The notes under the pieces are model-generated. The model ran no database searches. It worked only from the letters and a program-made list of their open reading frames with translations, and had not been told where the DNA came from. 11,249 nt of DNA from CAVALG01 sp963630555 (lineage in GTDB: Bacteria; Bacillota; Clostridia; Oscillospirales; Acutalibacteraceae). Within the stretch, counting starts at the first letter, position 1, and each line of letters begins with the position of its first letter. The stretch is taken from the NCBI GenBank assembly GCA_963630555.1, contig CAVGND010000042.1, positions 1 through 11,249 on the forward strand, written 5' to 3'. The position numbers and the translations under genes were made by a program. Positions 7,227 through 11,249 of the stretch are shown here, piece by piece.

Positions 7227-7236
7227 TTCCTTCTCC

Positions 7237-8163
7237 TTAATAATCGTACTGAAAATCGAAAAGCGTTAATTGCTGTGCTTCTTTTATGATGCAATGATTG
7301 TTTTCTTCTGCTTGCTTTTTCAAATCATAATTACCAATGAGCAGTTCTTCGAACATTTCGCCCGGTTTTGTGCTTTGAAGCATATTGTGCAGTCGTTCTT
7401 TCACAAAAGTATCGAACCCGTATTTTTCAGCGAGACTGCAAATATACGGATCGTTATTGTAGGTAATAATGAATTTGCAATTACCCTCATACTTCTCATG
7501 AATGCCATACATAAATTCAAACAGCTTTGCGTGTTCGTCACTGCCGAAGTTGGCTTTCTGATAGTACTTTTCCGTACCCTTGTACGGAGGGTCAAGCAAA
7601 ATAAAAGTGTCTTTGCCTGCAGCATAAGAAATACAGTCCTTATAGTCCCTGTGCATGATAACGGCATTTCTGAGTCTGCTGCAGGCGGTAACAAGTCTGC
7701 CAAAGCGTTTGGTCATGTCCTTTTTTGCGATGGCAAAGGTTTTTCCGGTGGATGAGAAGCTGAATATCTGATTTTCGAAGAAAGCGACAGCCTTCTCGAT
7801 ATCCGACCATTCGGCTTTTTCCACTGTAACCGAGGTTTCTGTCAAATCATCAAGAATATTCGGTACATCGGCGAGCATTGCCTTATTTATTCTGAATAGT
7901 TCTTCTGAATTGAAAGACAGATAAAGACGACCCAATAGGTAAGCAAGCTTCTCATTTTGCTGTAATACACGAAAGAATTTCACCAAATCGCCGTTGTAAT
8001 CATTGATAATTTCTCTTTCGACAGGCTTTTTTCTCAGAAATACTTCGGCGCTTCCCATACACGCTTCCACATAAGTCTTGTGGGGCGGCATGAAAGCGTC
8101 AATTGTTGTGTAAATACAGCCTTTGCTTCCTGTCCACGGCAGTGGACTTACAGAACCGGACAA
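7237..8163 (-). CDS. D12-class DNA N6-adenine methyltransferase (Dam type), orphan
   Basis: A 308-aa protein if it starts at TTG 8163. That start sits 9 bases after AAAGGAGG; an upstream in-frame ATG at 8253 has no good ribosome site and would translate through a terminator-like hairpin. Motif I is PWTGSKG (residues 9-15), followed by VEACMGSAEVF and the ND-x-N segment EREIINDYNGDL (about residues 49-60). The catalytic DPPY is at residues 191-194, followed by KGTEKYY. The order fits the D12/Dam family, which transfers a methyl group from S-adenosylmethionine to adenine N6 in short sites. No restriction enzyme is next to it, so it is an orphan enzyme that likely protects the element from recipient restriction or marks replicated DNA. 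The last residues contain QLTLF (298-302), which fits the sliding-clamp-binding consensus. Target specificity cannot be read from the sequence. Confidence 0.9.
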   Translation of the reverse strand: MSGSVSPLPWTGSKGCIYTTIDAFMPPHKTYVEACMGSAEVFLRKKPVEREIINDYNGDLVKFFRVLQQNEKLAYLLGRLYLSFNSEELFRINKAMLADVPNILDDLTETSVTVEKAEWSDIEKAVAFFENQIFSFSSTGKTFAIAKKDMTKRFGRLVTACSRLRNAVIMHRDYKDCISYAAGKDTFILLDPPYKGTEKYYQKANFGSDEHAKLFEFMYGIHEKYEGNCKFIITYNNDPYICSLAEKYGFDTFVKERLHNMLQSTKPGEMFEELLIGNYDLKKQAEENNHCIIKEAQQLTLFDFQYDY

Positions 8164-8164
8164 T

Positions 8165-8199
8165 ATAACCGACCTCCTTTCGGGAGGCAGTTGCGTTAT
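8165..8199 (-). promoter_or_regulatory. Hairpin burying the Shine-Dalgarno of the adenine methyltransferase
   Basis: On the minus strand CCTCC and GGAGG pair around a 5-base loop (CGAAA); GGAGG is the ribosome site. An outer stem ATAAC/GTTAT encloses this with an asymmetric internal loop, ending one base before the TTG start. Folded, the RNA would hide both the ribosome site and the start region. Pairing is read directly; the regulatory role is inference. Confidence 0.6.
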
Positions 8200-8204
8200 A
8201 ATAC

Positions 8205-8244
8205 AAAAACAGACCGTTTTTGTGTTTACACACGCAAACGGCCT
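8205..8244 (-). terminator. Terminator-like hairpin upstream of the adenine methyltransferase
   Basis: On the minus strand AGGCCGTTT pairs with AAACGGTCT (nine pairs, one G-U), with an inner GTGT/ACAC stem, and is followed by TGTTTTTG. It lies 20 bases past the DUF3789 stop and 41 bases before the TTG start. The T-run is interrupted by G, so it may be a weak terminator or an attenuator. Confidence 0.55.
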
Positions 8245-8263
8245 CAATTTCATTTATTTTTAT

Positions 8264-8416
8264 TTAGTTTGTGTCCCGCGCTGAGAGTTGTGCTTTTAAT
8301 CTCTGTAGCTGCGCTTCATATCGGTTAATCCTATGAAGTTGGAAGCAGCAGAGAATAACAAAGGCAACAAGTCCGCCGAGTACCATTCCGATGAGAAAAA
8401 ACAGCATTTCAATCAT
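8264..8416 (-). CDS. DUF3789-type single-helix membrane protein
   Basis: A 50-aa protein. The start is ATG at 8416 with GGAG about 8 bases upstream; the start overlaps the end of the preceding gene by eight bases. Residues 3-26 form one strongly hydrophobic helix (MLFFLIGMVLGGLVAFVILCCF), with glycines of the GxxxG kind, followed by a short basic amphipathic tail (residues 27-50, with LQRLKAQLSAR). This matches DUF3789, tiny proteins widespread in Firmicute conjugative elements next to the DUF4314 and methyltransferase genes. The function is unknown; a small membrane anchor, holin-like or regulator peptide is possible but unsupported. The gene is followed by a terminator-like hairpin. Confidence 0.75.
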   Translation of the reverse strand: MIEMLFFLIGMVLGGLVAFVILCCFQLHRINRYEAQLQRLKAQLSARDTN

Positions 8417-8996
8417 ATCGCATCTCCATTCCGGCATCCATATCCTCGCTGCAATCATCAACCGAGGTTATATTGACATATTCGCCTATAATACCGAGTG
8501 CCTCGTCATAACTCTGCGCGGTATCTGTAATGCGCTTGGTCATTTCCTTTGATTGCTCTGCAAGCCCATTATGCCGCAGTGTTCTTGCGGCAATCCCCAT
8601 AAGGTTGAAGATGTTACCGTTCTGTCCGATAAGCGGGCAGTCGGGTTTCTTTGTTCCTGTAAGACTGAATCCGCCCAACTTATTTTCAACATAATCAGAC
8701 AGCCAGGTTCCGCCTAAATCGGAATGAGTTCCGATTCGCCACATGGCGAGTTTACCGATATCCACTTTCGTATCATCGTTAAACTCATAGAGCAAACAGG
8801 TCAATCCGTTATTTTCAAAGACGGCACAGTTATCGTCTGAGAATTTTGTCCCGTCGAGAAGGATTCCTTCTTTGGTAAAAAGGTCATTGATTCCGTCAAC
8901 CCACTCCTGTGGATTCCCGCCGCATCCCTGAAGGATAAGACCTTCTTTTCCTTCATACCCACGGAGTTCATTCTTATCGATTTTCTTAATGCTCAT
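8409..8996 (-). CDS. Conserved mobile-element protein of unknown function (195 aa)
   Basis: The start ATG at 8996 overlaps the previous stop as ATGA, and a GGAGG lies about 10 bases upstream within the previous gene, so translation is coupled. The protein is soluble, with no signal peptide or membrane helix. Residues 18-120 form a Gly/Asp/Trp-rich segment with LILQGCGGNPQEWVDGIND, FENNGLTCLLYEF and IGKLAMWRIGTH, DLGGTWLSDYVENKLGGF. Residues about 125-185 hold KPDCPLIGQNGNIFNLMGIA followed by an alpha-helical part with LRHNGLAEQSKEMTKRI and EALGIIGEYVNITSVDD. I recall similar proteins in clostridial conjugative elements, sometimes fused to LPD-type polyvalent-protein domains, but I cannot name the family with certainty. 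A role in DNA protection or early establishment is only suggested by the methyltransferase neighbours. Confidence 0.8.
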   Translation of the reverse strand: MSIKKIDKNELRGYEGKEGLILQGCGGNPQEWVDGINDLFTKEGILLDGTKFSDDNCAVFENNGLTCLLYEFNDDTKVDIGKLAMWRIGTHSDLGGTWLSDYVENKLGGFSLTGTKKPDCPLIGQNGNIFNLMGIAARTLRHNGLAEQSKEMTKRITDTAQSYDEALGIIGEYVNITSVDDCSEDMDAGMEMRYD

Positions 8997-9694
8997 AATG
9001 TTTGTTCCTCCGTCATTTCAGTATCGGTTTCGTATCCCCAAAGGTTATTTGCGAATATTTCCGCTTCTTTTGCTTCGGGGTAGTAAGTGTCCGTACACTC
9101 GCCGTGTTCGTAAGTCTTTCTGCCGCAGTTCATTCCGATGTCTTCATCTGCCCATTCATGTTCAAATGAAACCTCGGGATATTTTTCTGCAAGTTTTTCG
9201 ATAATGGGGTGGGGAGCACTCCAAGCGGTGTAAAACGAAAACGCGGGATTTTCCGAAATGTCCGAACGGTCAAGGTTGTCATAGCCGTAGGAGTTCCACT
9301 TTGTTCCCCAATTCTTTATTGACCAATCATACCAACTTGGCGCGCCGTACATTACTTCGTTGCGGAAAGCCTGACGGCCGAGTTCCCAGTCTTCTCTCTT
9401 GACATCTTTGCGCATACGGAGAAAGATGTTTTCCTTGTCTTCCGGGATATTAAGTAAGTCCATATCCTTATTTGCACCATCAAAAGTGCAGATGTCGACA
9501 AACTCTTTGTAGGCTGTTAATCCTCGTTCCATAGAGGAACTCGTTTCAATCTGCAAACTTCCCGGCATGGGAATGACTTTGTTGAAATCAAGAGAGCCGA
9601 TTCCGAATCTGTTATCCTTAACTGATTCGAGCAGTTCAGTTATTTTCTCCCGATCTCCCGTCAACCGGATAGTGTTTATAATATGGTTAGGCAT
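8993..9694 (-). CDS. DUF1281/YubB-like (api92-type) protein with ferredoxin-like domain
   Basis: A 233-aa protein starting at ATG 9694. Its AAAGGAG site lies inside the last codons of the C5 methyltransferase gene. The opening MPNHIINTIRLTGDREKI is characteristic of DUF1281/api92-like proteins of phages, plasmids and conjugative elements. The later segment LDFNKVIPMPGSL, the pattern WYDWSIKNWGTKWNSYGYDN (about residues 120-140) and FSFYTAWSAPHPIIEKLAEKYP fit the family too. A C-terminal ferredoxin-like fold is described for related YubB proteins. The biochemical role is not established to my knowledge. The C-terminus reads EEQTL. The stop overlaps the start of the next gene (ATGA), so the two are likely made together. 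Confidence 0.85.
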   Translation of the reverse strand: MPNHIINTIRLTGDREKITELLESVKDNRFGIGSLDFNKVIPMPGSLQIETSSSMERGLTAYKEFVDICTFDGANKDMDLLNIPEDKENIFLRMRKDVKREDWELGRQAFRNEVMYGAPSWYDWSIKNWGTKWNSYGYDNLDRSDISENPAFSFYTAWSAPHPIIEKLAEKYPEVSFEHEWADEDIGMNCGRKTYEHGECTDTYYPEAKEAEIFANNLWGYETDTEMTEEQTL

Positions 9695-9699
9695 GATGT

Positions 9700-10809
9700 T
9701 TACTCCTTTACAATTCCGAATTCGTGGTTTATTTCGTATAGTCTCTGCCCGATAGCAGAAATGACAGGTACGCTGACTGCGTTACCTGCCATTTTATATA
9801 GGTGACCGTCTTTCAGACCGGTTGCCTGTGCTTTATAGAATTGTTTGTCCGTGAAACCTTGCAACCGCCAACATTCAATGGGCATAAGTTTGCGGATTCT
9901 TCCTTTATGGTAGACTCCGTGCTTATCCTGTGCGGTTATCGTAAACATGGCTTCATTCGGCTCTTTCATACGGCGACCCTGCTGACGGACAGTTTCTCTG
10001 TCGGGTGTCAGTATTGCTCTCGGCGCATCTTCGATAAGAACCGCAGAGTGTTCGCCTCTGTGATTGCTTACTCCTGAATCCTGTCTTGCGGTTATGCATC
10101 GGGCAACATCGGTAATGACCGGATCGGCGTTCATATCGATAAAATACAACCCGGTTTTACCGCCCCAACCGCCTGAGCCTGCACACTGCGTACAGGCTAT
10201 TCCGTCTGTTTCGTAGACTCTTTGACCCTGCGATCCCGGGATAAGTTGCTTAAGATTTTTCGCATTGCCGCCGCTGAGAGGAAATACCTTTCCGGCACAT
10301 CTCGGATCAAGATATCCGACAATATACAACCGCCTTCGCTGTTGGGGGACTCCGAAGTATTTGCTGTTAAGCACCATCCATTCGAGATTATACCCCATTT
10401 CAACAAGCGCGGAGAAGATGGTATTAAGCGTCCGGCCGCAGTCATGCGATAACAGACCGAGGACATTCTCCAAGAGTAAAAATGGAGGCCGTTTTTCTGC
10501 AAGGATTCGGGCAATTTCAAAGAAGACAGTTCCTCTTGTATCTCTGAAACCGAGACGCCGTCCTGCAACCGAGAAGCTTTGGCAAGGAAATCCGCCGCAA
10601 AGCAGGTCGAAGTGGGGGAGTTCCCTTGGATTGATTGTTCGCAAATCGCCATAATTCAAACCTCCTTCTTCTCCGTAAATGGCGTTATACGCTTTTTCTG
10701 CGTTCTTATCAATTTCTGCATGACCGACGCATCTGTAATGACCTGTATTTACGAGTCCGGAATGAAAACCGCCGATACCCGAACACAAATCAATGAATGG
10801 GATCGCCAT
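9700..10809 (-). CDS. Orphan C5-cytosine DNA methyltransferase
   Basis: A 369-aa protein with all main motifs in order. Motif I is DLCSGIGGFHSGL (residues 7-19), motif IV CGGFPCQSFS (71-80) has the catalytic Cys of Pro-Cys-Gln, motif VI is LLENV (112-116), motif VIII QQRRRLYIVG (156-165), motif IX RKLMPIECWRLQGF (306-319) and motif X GNAVSVPVI (342-350). Residues about 175-300 form the target-recognition region. The enzyme methylates cytosine at carbon 5 after base flipping; its sequence target cannot be predicted here. There is no restriction endonuclease or very-short-patch repair gene beside it, so an antirestriction or epigenetic role for the element is likely. Length and motif completeness indicate an intact enzyme. 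The start ATG at 10809 lies 36 bases past the DUF4314 stop and has only a modest AGGA-type ribosome site. Confidence 0.95.
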   Translation of the reverse strand: MAIPFIDLCSGIGGFHSGLVNTGHYRCVGHAEIDKNAEKAYNAIYGEEGGLNYGDLRTINPRELPHFDLLCGGFPCQSFSVAGRRLGFRDTRGTVFFEIARILAEKRPPFLLLENVLGLLSHDCGRTLNTIFSALVEMGYNLEWMVLNSKYFGVPQQRRRLYIVGYLDPRCAGKVFPLSGGNAKNLKQLIPGSQGQRVYETDGIACTQCAGSGGWGGKTGLYFIDMNADPVITDVARCITARQDSGVSNHRGEHSAVLIEDAPRAILTPDRETVRQQGRRMKEPNEAMFTITAQDKHGVYHKGRIRKLMPIECWRLQGFTDKQFYKAQATGLKDGHLYKMAGNAVSVPVISAIGQRLYEINHEFGIVKE

Positions 10810-10845
10810 AGGGCATCCGTCCTGTTTTTCTGCTTCACCTCACAT

Positions 10846-11142
10846 TTACATAGATTGTTCGCTGATAGTCTGTTCCTGAGCTTGTTCCTGTAACTCCCGG
10901 TCGATTTCTTCCTGTGTCAATCGACGGAATGAGTCTTCGCCGGGAATCAGTGCAAGCGCTCTGCCGTTATCCCATTTCATTAGGAGTTGACCGATATCAT
11001 CCACACTCTGAACCGTTCCGCGCATACCGCTTTCAACGGGAGAATATGGGTCGTTCATATTAAGCAACATTACTCTTGTTCCCGGGGGATATGACTGTTT
11101 ATATCTCTCGGCTTGTCTGTGTAATCGTTCCCAATCATTCAT
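10846..11142 (-). CDS. DUF4314-family protein
   Basis: A 98-aa protein starting at ATG 11142, with a strong AGGAGG 10 bases upstream. Residues about 14-75 match DUF4314: YPPGTRVMLLNMNDPYSPV, GMRGTVQSVDDIGQLLMKWD, NGRALALIPGEDSF. The repeated short beta-strands resemble an SH3-like barrel. The tail (residues 76-98) is Gln/Glu-rich and helical, and ends in SEQSM. DUF4314 proteins are common and short in Firmicute conjugative elements; their function is unknown to me, with nucleic-acid or protein binding suggested only by the barrel-like pattern. It is the first substantial gene of the operon visible in the window, and its start overlaps the stop of a putative 19-residue leader peptide. Confidence 0.85.
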   Translation of the reverse strand: MNDWERLHRQAERYKQSYPPGTRVMLLNMNDPYSPVESGMRGTVQSVDDIGQLLMKWDNGRALALIPGEDSFRRLTQEEIDRELQEQAQEQTISEQSM

Positions 11143-11194
11143 CTTTCTTTACCTCCTGAATTTTGTTTTGAATTGCTGTCTTCGCCGCAATCAT
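11135..11194 (-). CDS. Putative 19-residue leader peptide upstream of the DUF4314 gene
   Basis: ATG at 11194 lies 8 bases after AAAGGAG, and the frame encodes MIAAKTAIQNKIQEVKKDE before a TGA. The stop falls within the first codons of the DUF4314 gene in another frame, so ribosomes finishing the peptide would be placed right on that start. The peptide itself contains the DUF4314 ribosome site (AGGAGG encodes part of Gln-Glu-Val). It could be a translated small protein or a coupling leader. Evidence is the good ribosome site and overlap only; no homology is claimed. Confidence 0.45.
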   Translation of the reverse strand: MIAAKTAIQNKIQEVKKDE

Positions 11195-11249
11195 ATACAC
11201 CACTCCTTTCGTTATCAGATTTATATCAACGCTCAAAATGCGCTATATA

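Noticed and set aside
8164..8253. ATG start at 8253 for the adenine methyltransferase (30 extra residues)
   Set aside because: No ribosome site, the extra residues precede motif I unlike the family, and the segment is a terminator-like hairpin; TTG at 8163 has AAAGGAGG at proper spacing.

Overview
The window is a piece of an integrative/conjugative element (or conjugative plasmid) of the Tn1549-like type carried by a low-to-mid GC Firmicute, most likely a gut Clostridium-class anaerobe. This rests on gene families and their order (DUF4314, C5 methyltransferase, DUF1281-like, DUF3789, D12 adenine methyltransferase, AbrB, YodL/DUF3846, SpoVG-like, SpaA-type surface protein, DUF4406-like, DUF3852), on strong AGGAGG-type ribosome binding sites, and on Gram-positive surface-anchoring signals. 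No host chromosomal gene, tRNA, rRNA, insertion sequence, attachment site or CRISPR array is visible. All real genes lie on the minus strand, so the operon reads from high to low coordinates; the plus-strand reading frames are shadows.

Region by region, in transcription order. From 11.2 to 8.3 kb: a putative 19-residue leader peptide, a DUF4314 protein, an orphan C5-cytosine methyltransferase, a DUF1281/YubB-like protein, an unrecognised 195-aa protein and a one-helix DUF3789 membrane protein. From 8.25 to 7.2 kb: a highly structured leader (terminator-like hairpin, a hairpin that buries the Shine-Dalgarno, and a hairpin just inside the coding region) followed by a D12-class adenine methyltransferase that begins with TTG and ends in a sliding-clamp-like motif. 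From 7.2 to 5.5 kb: two small adjacent AbrB-like proteins, both with a C-x2-C-x3-C cluster, a YodL+DUF3846 protein and a SpoVG-like protein. From 5.5 to 0.6 kb: a lipoprotein with a Pro/Thr/Glu stalk, an intrinsic terminator, and a giant sortase-anchored adhesin with thioester, CnaB/SpaA and T-Q ester domains, interrupted by a 297-base run of N. From 0.6 kb to the left edge: a DUF4406-like protein and the start of a DUF3852 membrane protein. The latter family usually precedes the Maff2/VirD4/VirB4 transfer genes, which should lie just outside the window.

Taken together, the right half looks like a DNA-protection and regulation module (two methyltransferases of different chemistry with no nuclease, AbrB and SpoVG-like DNA-binding proteins), and the left half a cell-surface module that probably helps donor-recipient or host contact before the transfer machinery. 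Genes are tightly packed, with ATGA overlaps or gaps mostly under 50 bases, so translation is probably coupled. The two terminator-like hairpins inside this packed operon leave little or no room for a downstream promoter, which suggests attenuation or antitermination. The most interesting leads are the leader of the adenine methyltransferase, its clamp motif, the recurring Glu-Gln-Ser-Met type C-terminus of several unrelated accessory proteins, and the paired cysteine-cluster AbrB proteins.
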